Of a DNA stretch of 16,325 nucleotides, positions 1-7,716 are shown in pieces (position 1 is the stretch's first letter; every line of letters begins with the position of its first letter). Source of the DNA: VXYL01 sp964348085 (lineage in GTDB: Bacteria > Pseudomonadota > Gammaproteobacteria > Pseudomonadales > Azotimanducaceae); NCBI GenBank assembly GCA_964348085.1, contig CAYGBI010000077.1, positions 1 to 16,325 on the forward strand, read 5' to 3'. A model generated the notes under the pieces. It had not been told where the DNA came from. It made no database searches and saw nothing but the letters and a program-made list of their open reading frames with translations. The position numbers and the translations under genes are program-made.

Positions 1-247
1 GCCCGGGCGCAAGGGCGGTCAGCCGGCTCGACATCTCGTGGGCGGCCTTGTTCGTAAATGTCAGCGCGAGGACGCGAAAGCGCTCGTTCGGCGCTCGATC
101 AAGCAGGTGCGCGACCCGGCAAGTCAGTACGCGGGTCTTGCCGGAACCGGGGCCGGCCAGTACGAGCAACGCCCCGTCCTCCCACTCGACCGCCTTGCGC
201 TGAATGTCCGTCAGTCCGCACAGAGCGGTTTCGAGCTGAGTAGCCAT
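1..247 (-). CDS. UvrD/Rep/PcrA-type SF1 DNA helicase, N-terminal part (runs off left edge)
   Basis: This is the first 82 codons of an ATP-dependent 3'-5' DNA helicase of superfamily 1A; the rest lies beyond the left edge. The translation starts MATQLETALCGLTDIQRKAV, which contains the Q-motif region (LTDIQRKAV). A Walker A motif follows (LVLAGPGSGKTRVLTCRVAHL), then motif Ia (ALTFTNKAAHEM) at about residues 63-74. The ATG at 247-245 has a GGAG about 9 bases upstream, which supports this start. Family members unwind DNA in repair and replication restart, and some work in defence systems such as Gabija (GajB). With only the N-terminus visible I cannot tell UvrD from Rep, PcrA or a defence helicase. 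Helicase identity is secure; the subfamily is not. Confidence 0.9.
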   Translation of the reverse strand, partial: MATQLETALCGLTDIQRKAVEWEDGALLVLAGPGSGKTRVLTCRVAHLLDRAPNERFRVLALTFTNKAAHEMSSRLTALAPG

Positions 248-566
248 CCGGTCAGACTCCGCAAAAGCTGGTTGTGAAGGGCGGCTCGCCGGTGTGAGTT
301 CCGACTCCCCGACTCGTGCCTAGACGGGGTGGCTATGCATTCGCTCGCTGTTCGACAAGAGGTCCAAGAATCGTCCCACCACGGTCCGCCAGTTGTTCGC
401 CTCGGCGTAGCTCGCGGCTAGTTCGCTACCGTATTGGTAGCCGCGCCAAACCACCCTCCGGATCGCGCCTCTCAAGCGCCGTCCGAGCAGGGCCGTCGCC
501 CACCACGACCTTTCTCGGCATCGACATCAAGCGCCAAGAATGCATCCACATTTTGGAATCGAACCA
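248..566. other. Gap between the helicase and the ankyrin-like gene
   Basis: About 320 bases without an intact gene of normal size. The part from 566 to 320 holds a possible frameshifted small coding region on the minus strand, listed separately. The part from 319 to 248 carries the helicase ribosome binding site (GGAG near 260) and nothing else I recognise. I see no convincing terminator or sigma-70 promoter. Confidence 0.5.
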
Positions 567-567
567 C
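320..567 (-). pseudogene. Possible small protein gene broken by a frameshift
   Basis: A GTG at 567-565 overlaps the TAG stop of the preceding gene (TAGTG), a typical coupled start. Its frame reads VVRFQNVDAFLALDVDAEKG and stops at 472. From about codon 19 (near 511) the -1 frame is open and reads like protein, with segments such as WWATALLGRRLRGAI and ELAASYAEANNWRTVVGRFL, ending at a TAG at 322-320. Joined, these would give a protein of roughly 80 residues. The join site (GAGAAAGG) is not a classical slippery heptamer in the right phase, so a mutation or sequencing error is likelier than programmed frameshifting. I recognise no family. It could also be ordinary non-coding GC-rich DNA. Confidence 0.3.
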
Positions 568-2366
568 TAGCAGGCCAATTCCGGCACGGCCGAAACCAAG
601 TGTTGATAGCCTTGGGGATCCACGCTTCTCAGGCGGCACACAAGCTCGCGGTGGCTGCTCTCGATCAGTGCGCCATGGTCCAATAGAAAGCGAACGTAGT
701 AAACGCCGGCCGGATTCATAAGCGGTGTCTCGAGGATTGCGAGCAGAACTCCGTCCAACGGGTCGAGACCCAGAGCGCTCGGCTTGACGGTCACGCCTCG
801 CTCCGCCAAGAAACGCGCCATGCCGAGCATGTCTTCGTCGAGTGCGCCGAGATCCGGAAAGCCATAGAAGCGCTCCAAAACGACACTGAGCGCGTTGCGG
901 CCCATGTCATCGACGTAGTTGAGATTTATTCCATACTGCTCCAACTCCTTGGCAACGCTCACCGCATCGCCACGCCTGCTTCGCACAATCTCCAAAATCG
1001 CATCATCCGGCAGCCGACCGCCGCTACGCTCAATCAATGGCACGATGGCGACGATCGGCGCATCCCGCAGCGCTGTGGAGAGCAGCATTCCGTACATCAT
1101 CTCGATCACCTCGGCAGACTCAAAGCCTGGCAACCACTCGTCCGCCAAAGCAATGGCCTCGGCCCACTTGCCCTCGTCGGCGAGTTCCCAGATTTGGGCA
1201 ACGGCACGTCGAAGATCCTCGTAACGCGACACCTCGTCTTCGGAAAGCACCGGGCGCTGCTCGCTCAGGTCTAACGCGTGCTGTAGGAGACGCTCGTTTC
1301 GCGTGTCTTTCTCGGCCTCGAAGCGCATTTTTGCGGCCAGCCCTTGACCTACGGTTGGGAGCCGACCTTGCTTACCGCACTGCTCTTCCTTGGAACGAGC
1401 CGCTTCGACATCCGCCGCCACCTCGGCCACCAAAGACGCCAGCGCCCCCGCCGGTGCTTCGAGAGGCCGTTCCGCCATGGCGGCAAGCGACTCGGAACGC
1501 AGGCGCGGAGTCCGACTGGCCGGCAGCTTCGATTCCAGCGCCTCGACCGACTTCGGCCAGAAAGGACCGTCTCCGGCGTCGAGCAATATCGCGACCACAG
1601 CGTCCATCGCTGGCACCTGGTCGGGGGACCGAACAACCTTAAACGCCAAGTCGTCCAAGACGGACCATTTCGCCGATACGGGATCGACGCCACGATCAAC
1701 CAAGATGCGCAGATGCGCCGGCTTCAAGCTGGTCGCCGCAAACATCGCCAAATTAATTCGACGCCCGGTCCGCCGGTCGCGCCAAGTCGCGTCGAGATCG
1801 GTTGCAGCATCCACGAGTGCCGAGAACGCTTGCGGTGGTAGGTCTTGCTGAATAGCCAGAGCGAGTTGCTCTATATCCACGTCATCCACGTCCACCGATG
1901 CGATTCCATCTTGCCGCGCAACAGGTGAATGACGAGAGCGCACAGAAGGCAACGCGTACTCGGTGTAGGCCGCTACCGAGGTTTCATCATCAAGGGACCA
2001 GTGGTCGTAGCAGGACGAAACACACCTCAAACCTGCCATTTCCGCGATGATCTGCCTCTGCAGCGGTGAATAGCCACCTTCGAGGAGAGAGCGGAAGTAA
2101 TTCCGGATTTGCAGGTATCCGACGCGCTTGAGGAACCCACTGTCGCCAAAGTTCTCCAATTCCGTCTCGCAGTCCAAGTTCGGTTGCGCACTCGGCGTCC
2201 GCTCCTCGGTGCCGAGGTTGGCGCTTGCGCCGTTCTCGACATCACGGCCGACACCATCCGGCCTCTTGTCGAGGCCAATCGGCGATCGGTCGGCGATCAG
2301 GTACCAAGTTGACGCCACTACGAGCGTCACCGCGACACCTAGGGACAATCTTGACACTCGCGACAT
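567..2366 (-). CDS. Membrane-anchored protein with weak ankyrin-like repeats
   Basis: A 599-residue protein with one hydrophobic segment near the N-terminus (about residues 8-24, LGVAVTLVVASTWYLIA) after a short Arg-containing head, so it is probably a signal-anchored or exported protein facing the periplasm. Two regions look like degenerate ankyrin repeats. One is at about 205-265 (AATSLKPAHLRILVDRGVDP, then AVVAILLDAGD). The other is at about 478-570 (YGINLNYVDDMGRNALSVVL, MARFLAERGV, YYVRFLLDHGA). Between them, about 285-420 is helical and charged. Cysteines at 66, 115, 119 and 330 could form disulfides if it is exported. The ATG at 2366 has GGAGGG about 10 bases upstream. The stop overlaps a GTG of the next small frame. 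Ankyrin repeats usually bind other proteins; the partner is unknown. Confidence 0.75.
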   Translation of the reverse strand: MSRVSRLSLGVAVTLVVASTWYLIADRSPIGLDKRPDGVGRDVENGASANLGTEERTPSAQPNLDCETELENFGDSGFLKRVGYLQIRNYFRSLLEGGYSPLQRQIIAEMAGLRCVSSCYDHWSLDDETSVAAYTEYALPSVRSRHSPVARQDGIASVDVDDVDIEQLALAIQQDLPPQAFSALVDAATDLDATWRDRRTGRRINLAMFAATSLKPAHLRILVDRGVDPVSAKWSVLDDLAFKVVRSPDQVPAMDAVVAILLDAGDGPFWPKSVEALESKLPASRTPRLRSESLAAMAERPLEAPAGALASLVAEVAADVEAARSKEEQCGKQGRLPTVGQGLAAKMRFEAEKDTRNERLLQHALDLSEQRPVLSEDEVSRYEDLRRAVAQIWELADEGKWAEAIALADEWLPGFESAEVIEMMYGMLLSTALRDAPIVAIVPLIERSGGRLPDDAILEIVRSRRGDAVSVAKELEQYGINLNYVDDMGRNALSVVLERFYGFPDLGALDEDMLGMARFLAERGVTVKPSALGLDPLDGVLLAILETPLMNPAGVYYVRFLLDHGALIESSHRELVCRLRSVDPQGYQHLVSAVPELAC

Positions 2367-2535
2367 TCGAAGAGGCCCTCCAAGTGAATATCGGAAGGAA
2401 AATCGCCTTGTAGTGCGTCCGACCGGTCAACGGTGCCGCTGCATCCATAAGACGCGACTTTCGGCCCGTCCTTCTTACGACACGATGACCGAGGATCGAT
2501 TCTCGTCGCGGACGCCCGTCCCCTTTCCTGCCTGC
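2367..2535. other. Intergenic region between PhyH and the ankyrin-like gene
   Basis: About 170 bases. It holds the strong GGAGGG ribosome binding site of the ankyrin-like gene near 2378-2383. A TTGACC appears on the minus strand but has no acceptable -10 box at the right distance, so I do not call a promoter. No rho-independent terminator is evident after the PhyH stop. Confidence 0.4.
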
Positions 2536-4110
2536 CTAGAACGGCTTCGCACGCAACAACGTGTCGTCCCAACGGCGCCGAGCGAGGAAAGTCAAGGCGC
2601 TCGACTGCGCACTCGGCGTGCCGATACGGGTGAGGATTTCGACGGCGACGGCAGAGACGTAGCCGTTCTTGTCGCCGAGCGCTGAGCGGGCGATGCTCCC
2701 GATGCGCGCTGAGTCTTCGCCGGCCGTGACCGCGTTCAACAACGCGAATACCGCGTTCAGCCGCACTTGGTCTTCCCCCGTCCAGCCTCGCATCACCTGC
2801 GGCTCTTGCCACGCCAAGTTGGTCTCGCCGAGCAAGCGCTCGATCTTCCCGAGCGCCGGCGTCAAGCCGCAGCCGATGCCGCCCAAGGCGTCGAGCGCTT
2901 GGCGAACGACTTGCTGGTGCGGGCTGTCGAGCAACTGAGCGATGTCGGTCACGCAATCACGCGCTGGGGGGCCAAGTTCGCCGAGCGCGAAGGCGGCGTT
3001 GATTTGCAGCCACGGGTCTTCGTGCGCAAGCAGCTCCCGCAGCGCGGGAATCGCGGCCGGGCCGTGGGCGGCCAAAGCGTAGGTAGCGTCCTCCATCACC
3101 ACCGCTCGCTCGTTCCAGCAGCGCGGGAATCCGCGCACGTCGTCGCGCGGCAACGGTTGCCCGTTCTGGTCCTTGGCAAGCGTGCGCTGGTGTTTGTCGA
3201 GGCCGGCGTGTCGCAGCAGCTCTTGGACCAGCCGTTCGACGTCGCCCGCGGCCTTGTAGATGCTCTCCAGGCGAAGCGCTTGATCCTCGTTGTTGAAACC
3301 AGCGATGTGCTCTTCGCACGAGGCACCGTTGAGGGCCGCTGTCGGTACGCCGCGCATCCAGTTCCAAATGTACGACCACGCTGCTGGCGCATCGAACGCG
3401 GGGATGCACGCTGACGGGCGCTGCCACTCGGCGTCCACGTTCCGCCAGCTCGGCGCATCGGGATGTCGCGTGCGCGTGAACACGAACTTCACCATATAGC
3501 GGGTTTGGTCCGTGCGGTTCGGAAACCCGGCATGCACCATGTCGAAGTGGAGCAGGAAAAACGTGCCGGCGGGGACGCGCTCAAGCACCACGCCGTGCGG
3601 CTCCACCGGGTTGGCGTACAGGTGGCTGCCGGCTTGGACGCGAGTCGGGCCCATTTCGATGGGCGTCTCGTGCGGAAAGTAAAAGCCGATCAGGTAGCGC
3701 GGCGGGTGGTGGCGGGCGCGGGACAACGGGCTTTGCGCATCTTGATGCCAGCCCGAACCGGCGCGCGAGCCCTTGCCCATCGGTGGCGCGTTGACATCGG
3801 CGCTCAGCGCCAGTGATCGATCTTCGACCGGCGTACTGCTATGCACCGCACGGTGAGGATGAAGGTAGTAGTCCGGCCCCGCGATCGACGTGAGCGCACC
3901 ACGAACCACCGGGCACTCGAGCACATCGTACATCTGCGGGATGCGCGACAAGATGTTGTTGCCGTACCAAGACTCCTGCTCCACCGAATAGCGCAACAGC
4001 GCTTCGATTCGCTTATGTACGCCGGCGTCCACATCCGGCGTCAGACGCAAGAAGCCGTTGGCGATGAACTCGCGAACCTGTTCGTCGTTTAGAAGTTTGG
4101 CGTTGGTCAT
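2536..4110 (-). CDS. PhyH-family Fe(II)/2-oxoglutarate dioxygenase fused to C-terminal HEAT-like repeats
   Basis: A 524-residue two-part protein. Residues about 1-225 are a phytanoyl-CoA dioxygenase (PhyH) domain. The iron-binding HxD is visible in GSGWHQDAQSP (H122, D124), the distal histidine is probably H193 in MVHAGFPNRT, and R204 would bind 2-oxoglutarate. PhyH enzymes hydroxylate small molecules or acyl-CoAs using O2, Fe(II) and 2-oxoglutarate. Residues about 325-524 are pairs of amphipathic helices with HEAT/PBS-type spacing (PAAIPALRELLAHEDPWLQI, AAFALGELGPPA, VRQALDALGGIG, VAVEILTRIG). Such repeats usually mediate protein binding, and fusion to a PhyH domain is unusual to my knowledge. 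Its ATG overlaps the TGA of the upstream crotonase gene (ATGA at 4110-4107), so the three genes are probably one operon. The substrate cannot be read from the sequence. Confidence 0.88.
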   Translation of the reverse strand: MTNAKLLNDEQVREFIANGFLRLTPDVDAGVHKRIEALLRYSVEQESWYGNNILSRIPQMYDVLECPVVRGALTSIAGPDYYLHPHRAVHSSTPVEDRSLALSADVNAPPMGKGSRAGSGWHQDAQSPLSRARHHPPRYLIGFYFPHETPIEMGPTRVQAGSHLYANPVEPHGVVLERVPAGTFFLLHFDMVHAGFPNRTDQTRYMVKFVFTRTRHPDAPSWRNVDAEWQRPSACIPAFDAPAAWSYIWNWMRGVPTAALNGASCEEHIAGFNNEDQALRLESIYKAAGDVERLVQELLRHAGLDKHQRTLAKDQNGQPLPRDDVRGFPRCWNERAVVMEDATYALAAHGPAAIPALRELLAHEDPWLQINAAFALGELGPPARDCVTDIAQLLDSPHQQVVRQALDALGGIGCGLTPALGKIERLLGETNLAWQEPQVMRGWTGEDQVRLNAVFALLNAVTAGEDSARIGSIARSALGDKNGYVSAVAVEILTRIGTPSAQSSALTFLARRRWDDTLLRAKPF

Positions 4111-4829
4111 GGCGTAAATGCTAACGCCGCCTCGAAACCGATGTCACCGGCGGCAAGCAAGCGCGCTTTGGTGGCTGCGTAGGCGGCGGCATCGAGGCCG
4201 GCGAGTTGGTCCAGAAACGGCAACGCGGCAACGCGGAGATCGGTACCCGCCGGGAACACGCGATGGACCAAACCCCGGGCGTAGGCGGTGTCGCCGCTCA
4301 TGGTTTCGCCGAGATAGGCGATGGACGTTACCGCCGATTGATGAACCAACCTCGGCAACTTGTAGGACCAGCCTTCGGCGGCCCACAGCGCCCGGTGAAT
4401 GCGGGGGTCGCCGTAGTTCACGTCTTCGGTGGCGAGGCGGAAATCGCAAGACAAGCTGTAGTCGTAGCCCGAGCCTAGCGCGTGGCCGTGCAGCAGCGCG
4501 ACGGTGGGTTTGGGGCAGGCGCGCAATGCGGCGGCGGATTCGAGCAACAGCGTCGGGCCGGGGCCGACATCGAGATCGACGCGCCGGCCCGCCAGCGGAT
4601 CGTCGCCTGCCGGTGGCCCGGCACCGAGATCGTCGCCGGCGCAAAACGCTCGCCCGTTGCCGGAAAGCGCCACCGTGCGCACCGAGGCTTCGGCGCCCGC
4701 TTGCTCCACGGCGCGTTTGATGCGGGCGTGCTGCTCGACGTCGAGCGCGTTTAGCTTGCGCGGGCGATTCAAGACCAAGTGGCGAACGGCGCCCTCGTCC
4801 TGCACGATCAAGGCGTCCGCGTCGCTCAT
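4107..4829 (-). CDS. Enoyl-CoA hydratase/isomerase (crotonase) family protein, copy 1
   Basis: A 240-residue crotonase-fold protein. Visible family motifs are NRPRKLNALD (21-30), the first oxyanion-hole segment GNGRAFCAGDDL (57-68), the second segment LLHGHALGSGYDYSLSCDFR (112-131), and GDPRI (140-144), where hydratases usually have a QPE-type catalytic glutamate segment. An Asp stands where that Glu is expected, so it may not be a classical hydratase; crotonase relatives also include isomerases, hydrolases and decarboxylases. A longer reading from 4865 exists. I chose the ATG at 4829-4827 because it overlaps the TGA of the upstream crotonase (ATGA) and the fold begins right after it. The downstream overlap with the PhyH gene argues for a shared transcript and pathway. 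Confidence 0.87.
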   Translation of the reverse strand: MSDADALIVQDEGAVRHLVLNRPRKLNALDVEQHARIKRAVEQAGAEASVRTVALSGNGRAFCAGDDLGAGPPAGDDPLAGRRVDLDVGPGPTLLLESAAALRACPKPTVALLHGHALGSGYDYSLSCDFRLATEDVNYGDPRIHRALWAAEGWSYKLPRLVHQSAVTSIAYLGETMSGDTAYARGLVHRVFPAGTDLRVAALPFLDQLAGLDAAAYAATKARLLAAGDIGFEAALAFTP

Positions 4830-5620
4830 CGACCCGTGAACTTCGGTTCGCGCCGCTCTCGCCAAGCGCGCATGCCCTCCAAGCGGTCTTCAATGACGTG
4901 CGTTTGCCGGACGCCGAGCGAGTGCGTCATGGCCGCGTCGAACGGCAAATCCAACTGCGGCAACACCTGCAGCTTGTGAACTTCCCACGCGCGAGTGGGC
5001 GCCCGCGCGAGTTCATCGGCAAGTTCGGCGGCGCGGGCATCGAACTCCGCATCCTCCACCACCTCGTGCAGCAAGCCGATGCGCAGCGCTTCGTCAGCGC
5101 TCAGAATCTCACCCAACAGCAGAATGCGCATCGCCTGCGAAAGGCCGATCAACTTGGGCAGGAGATAGGTGATGCCGGTCGCGGCCGCACGGCCTTGGCG
5201 AATGCGGGGATCGCCGATCTTGGCCACTCTCGAGGCGATGCGGACGTCGCAGACGCAAGCCAGATCCAAGGCAAAGCCCAGAACCTCGCCACGCAACAGC
5301 GCAAGCGTCGGCTTCATGAACGCCCGCAACGCCTTGATGGCCTCCTGCTCCGGCAACGGACCCGGGCCGTGGCCTCCCCGGGGGCGACGGTGGGCGAGGC
5401 GGGCCGGCCACTCGCCCATGTCGGCCGCGTCGCCCGGGCTTTCGCATTCCAGCACCAAGGCGCGGATGCCGTCATCATGCGTCGCCGCGGCCACGGCTTC
5501 GCGCACCGACTCCACTGCCGCGTAGTCGATGGGCTTGTCGTCAAGGGCAATGGTGACAATACTGTCGGTACTGTGGATGGTGACCAAGGGGCGTGTCCGG
5601 CTATGCGTACGGCCAATCAT
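4826..5620 (-). CDS. Enoyl-CoA hydratase/isomerase (crotonase) family protein, copy 2 (divergent)
   Basis: A 264-residue crotonase-superfamily protein and the first gene of the operon. The second oxyanion-hole region is recognisable (LALLRGEVLGFALDLACVCD, 106-125), followed by KIGDPRI (134-140) and a C-terminal segment typical of the family (GEILSADEALRIGLLHEVV). The first segment is degenerate: SPGDAADM (61-68) replaces the usual F-x-A-G-x-D-L. It shares the GDPRI variant with its neighbour, so the two may be an old tandem duplication that forms mixed oligomers; crotonases are typically trimers or hexamers. The ATG at 5620-5618 was taken as the start, but the first 15 residues look non-conserved and a later start is possible. 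The gene is divergent from the lipoprotein gene across only 45 bases. Confidence 0.83.
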   Translation of the reverse strand: MIGRTHSRTRPLVTIHSTDSIVTIALDDKPIDYAAVESVREAVAAATHDDGIRALVLECESPGDAADMGEWPARLAHRRPRGGHGPGPLPEQEAIKALRAFMKPTLALLRGEVLGFALDLACVCDVRIASRVAKIGDPRIRQGRAAATGITYLLPKLIGLSQAMRILLLGEILSADEALRIGLLHEVVEDAEFDARAAELADELARAPTRAWEVHKLQVLPQLDLPFDAAMTHSLGVRQTHVIEDRLEGMRAWRERREPKFTGR

Positions 5621-5665
5621 ACGCGCTACGCGCCCTCACGACGCGACCGGTGTAAGCTCGCCCCG

Positions 5666-6055
5666 ATGCGCCCCCGAAGAACCACATTGCTGATCGCGCT
5701 CACGGCAACCGCGCTGCTCCTCGGCGCCTGTGCGACGGTGACCCGAGGGCCGACGGAAACATTCGTCGTGCGCACCACGCCCGAAGGCGCCGAAGCTCTC
5801 TCCACCAGCGGCTGGGAGTGCGTGACGCCATGCAGTGTGCAAGTGAACCGGCGCGGCGACTTCACGGTGACGCTGCGAAAGAAAGGCTACGTCACCAAGA
5901 CGGTCAAAGTGCGCTCCGTACGCGCGCAGACAAGGCCGGGCAGCCGGGTGAACGTCGACACTGGCCTGCTCGGCACGTTGGCGGACGGCTTGAGCGGCAG
6001 CAACTACGAGCACGCCCCGAACCCGATCGAAGTGACGCTTGAGGAGGAGATATAG
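5666..6055 (+). CDS. PEGA-domain lipoprotein
   Basis: The only confident plus-strand gene, 129 residues. It begins with a lipoprotein signal peptide: MRPRR, a hydrophobic stretch, then the lipobox LLLGAC with the modified cysteine at position 22. No Asp follows the Cys (C-A-T), so in a Gram-negative the default destination would be the outer membrane. Residues about 33-75 form a PEGA-like domain (TTPEGAEA, CVTPCSVQV, FTVTLRKKGYVTKTVKV), a small beta domain common in surface lipoproteins; C53 and C57 could form a disulfide. The open frame extends far upstream, but that part is antisense to the crotonase gene, so I start at the ATG preceding the signal peptide. TAAGCT, a possible -10 box, ends only 7 bases before the ATG and no Shine-Dalgarno is present, so the mRNA may be leaderless. 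Its function is unknown. Confidence 0.85.
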   Translation: MRPRRTTLLIALTATALLLGACATVTRGPTETFVVRTTPEGAEALSTSGWECVTPCSVQVNRRGDFTVTLRKKGYVTKTVKVRSVRAQTRPGSRVNVDTGLLGTLADGLSGSNYEHAPNPIEVTLEEEI

Positions 6056-6253
6056 CACGTAAGTCGGACTTGGCGTAGCCGCGAAGTCAGCATATGTGTA
6101 GGGCGGCTTGGGCTTAAGAGGCAACGACTTTCGTGGCTAGCAGTCGGACGTGACGGCGTTAGTGGCGAAGTCCGACTTATACATTAGCGTGGCTTGGGCT
6201 TGAGCAAGGGGCGGTGCCGAGTGGCAACGACTTCGTGGCGCCAGCAACCCGTA
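6056..6253. repeat. Degenerate duplicated unit with an inverted repeat
   Basis: The gap between the convergent lipoprotein and mobA genes holds two imperfect copies of a unit of roughly 100 bp. GGCTTGGGCTTAAG at 6105-6118 is matched by GGCTTGGGCTTGAG at 6191-6204. GGCAACGACTTTCGTGGC at 6120-6137 is matched by GGCAACGACTTCGTGGC at 6223-6239. The 11-mer AAGTCGGACTT (6061-6071) has its exact reverse complement AAGTCCGACTT at 6168-6178, so the two could pair around a loop of 96 bases. This could be a family of intergenic repeats, a two-sided terminator region, or a structured RNA. No T-tract typical of an intrinsic terminator follows. Confidence 0.6.
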
Positions 6254-6844
6254 CTAACCGACGCACGCCTCCGCCCGCTCAAGGTCCTCAGGGGTGTTCA
6301 CGTTGAAGAACGCCGCTTCCGGCAAGTTCGCTTCTTCAGCCGCGTTGTCGGCCAACCAACGATGCGCGGCACGCCCCCCGTTATTGAAAAAGCCCACCAG
6401 CGAGTTGGCGTTCGCCCTGTCGAGCAGCATCACCAGATTCTGACGGCGACCGCCGGCGGTGACGACCGCGGCGCCGCGCCGGCGGCACGCTGGCGTCAAA
6501 CTCGCCACCAAATCAGTCGGCAGGAACGGCGTGTCGGCGGGTGCCGTGAGCAGCCACGGCGTCGAAACCGCCACCACCGCCGACGCAATTCCACCTAGCG
6601 GACCCTGCTGGCCGTATCGATCCACCACCACTGGCAGGCCGAGGTGTCGATAGGCATCGGCGTCCTGCCCGCAGGAAAGCACGATGGCGTCCACCTGCGG
6701 CCGCAGTCGAGCGACGACATGCGCCACTAGCGGTTTGCCGGCCAAGACGGCCAGCGGTTTTGCCACGCCCCCCATGCGCCGTCCCTCGCCGCCGCAAAGC
6801 ACCACCGCCGTGGTCGGCTCGCGCACCGATTGGACGTCGCTCAC
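6254..6844 (-). CDS. mobA: Molybdenum cofactor guanylyltransferase MobA
   Basis: A 196-residue nucleotidyltransferase that adds GMP from GTP to molybdopterin, making the guanine-dinucleotide cofactor that the neighbouring formate dehydrogenase requires. The N-terminal GTP-binding loop is clear (VVLCGGEGRRMGG, 14-26), with the conserved lysine at K29 (VAKPL). GPLGGI (81-86) and the metal-binding aspartate in PADTPFLP (D104) also match MobA. The length is normal. Translation starts at a GTG (6844-6842) that overlaps the TGA of fdhD, and it is the last gene of the fds cluster. MobA is often encoded elsewhere or with mobB; here it occupies the place after fdhD where fdsD often lies. Confidence 0.93.
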   Translation of the reverse strand: MSDVQSVREPTTAVVLCGGEGRRMGGVAKPLAVLAGKPLVAHVVARLRPQVDAIVLSCGQDADAYRHLGLPVVVDRYGQQGPLGGIASAVVAVSTPWLLTAPADTPFLPTDLVASLTPACRRRGAAVVTAGGRRQNLVMLLDRANANSLVGFFNNGGRAAHRWLADNAAEEANLPEAAFFNVNTPEDLERAEACVG

Positions 6845-7716
6845 ACGATGCGTTCGGGATGGACGTAGACGTTGAAGGTGGTCGCCTTCAGGAAGCCCAC
6901 CAGCGTGATGCCGGTTTCGGCCGCGAGCTCGATCGCCAAGCTCGATGGCGGACCGACCGCGGCGACGAAGGCGGCGCCGGTCATGGCCACCTTCTGGATC
7001 AACTCGAAGCTGGCGCGTCCCGAGAGAACTACGCCGAGTCCGCCGAGCGGCCGCTCGCCTTCGCCGGCGGCGACCAAGGACGCGCCGATCAGTTTGTCCA
7101 GCGCATTGTGGCGACCGACGTCTTCGCGCAGCCTCGTGATTCTACCCGTGGTCTCGAAGCAGGCGGAGGCGTGCAGGCCGCCGGTGCGGTCGAACTCCAT
7201 CTGCGCGGCCCGCAGTGCCGCCGGCAGGCTATGTACCACGGACGACTCGATCACGAAATCGCCCCGCTCGACCCAAGGAAGCTGCACCCTCACGGCATCC
7301 AACGACGCCTTGCCGCAGACGCCGCAACTCGACGATGTGTAGAAGTGCCGCAACAACTTGCCTTGGTCCACTACCACATGGCTCGCCAAGGCGACCTGCA
7401 CGGTGTTGTACAAGCCCTTGTCCGGACTCGGTGGGCCGCAGTAGGAGATGTCCAAAATGTCGTCGGCGCCGCTCGCCATGCCCTCGGTGTAGAGAAACCC
7501 ACGCGCCAAATCGAGATCATCGCCAGGCGTGCGCATGGTCACGGCCAAGCTCTGCGTGGCGCGTCGGTCGTCGGGCCCGTGAACCAGCCGAATCTCCATC
7601 GGCTCTTCAACGGTTACGAGGTCGGTGCCGGCCGGCGACTCGCGGCCCCGGAACTCGACCGCGACGCGGCGACTCTGCGCCGGCACCGACGCCGAGGGAA
7701 TCGCCGCTTCGATCAT
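6841..7716 (-). CDS. fdhD: Formate dehydrogenase accessory sulfurtransferase FdhD (FdsC)
   Basis: A 291-residue cytoplasmic protein that passes sulfur from a cysteine desulfurase to the bis-MGD cofactor of formate dehydrogenase, a step required for activity. The conserved CxxC motif is in SSSCGVCGKAS (C131, C134). GFLYTEGM (73-80), LHASACF and DVGRHNALDKLIG are also hallmarks of the family. The longest open frame would start at 8049, but that extension is antisense-phase sequence inside fdsA. The ATG at 7716-7714 overlaps the fdsA TGA (ATGA) and gives the normal family length. It lies between fdsA and mobA with overlaps on both sides, so stoichiometry is probably set by translational coupling. 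Confidence 0.96.
   Translation of the reverse strand: MIEAAIPSASVPAQSRRVAVEFRGRESPAGTDLVTVEEPMEIRLVHGPDDRRATQSLAVTMRTPGDDLDLARGFLYTEGMASGADDILDISYCGPPSPDKGLYNTVQVALASHVVVDQGKLLRHFYTSSSCGVCGKASLDAVRVQLPWVERGDFVIESSVVHSLPAALRAAQMEFDRTGGLHASACFETTGRITRLREDVGRHNALDKLIGASLVAAGEGERPLGGLGVVLSGRASFELIQKVAMTGAAFVAAVGPPSSLAIELAAETGITLVGFLKATTFNVYVHPERIV

Noticed and set aside
1..247. Gabija-type defence system based on the helicase
   Set aside because: Only the N-terminus of an SF1 helicase is visible and no GajA-like OLD-family nuclease lies upstream; a housekeeping UvrD/Rep protein is equally possible.
2408..2436. TTGACC as a -35 promoter box for the ankyrin-like gene
   Set aside because: No acceptable -10 hexamer lies 16-18 bases downstream.
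4898..5665. Upstream extension of the lipoprotein frame to 4898
   Set aside because: The extension is antisense to the second crotonase gene; the signal peptide and lipobox show that the true start is the ATG at 5666.
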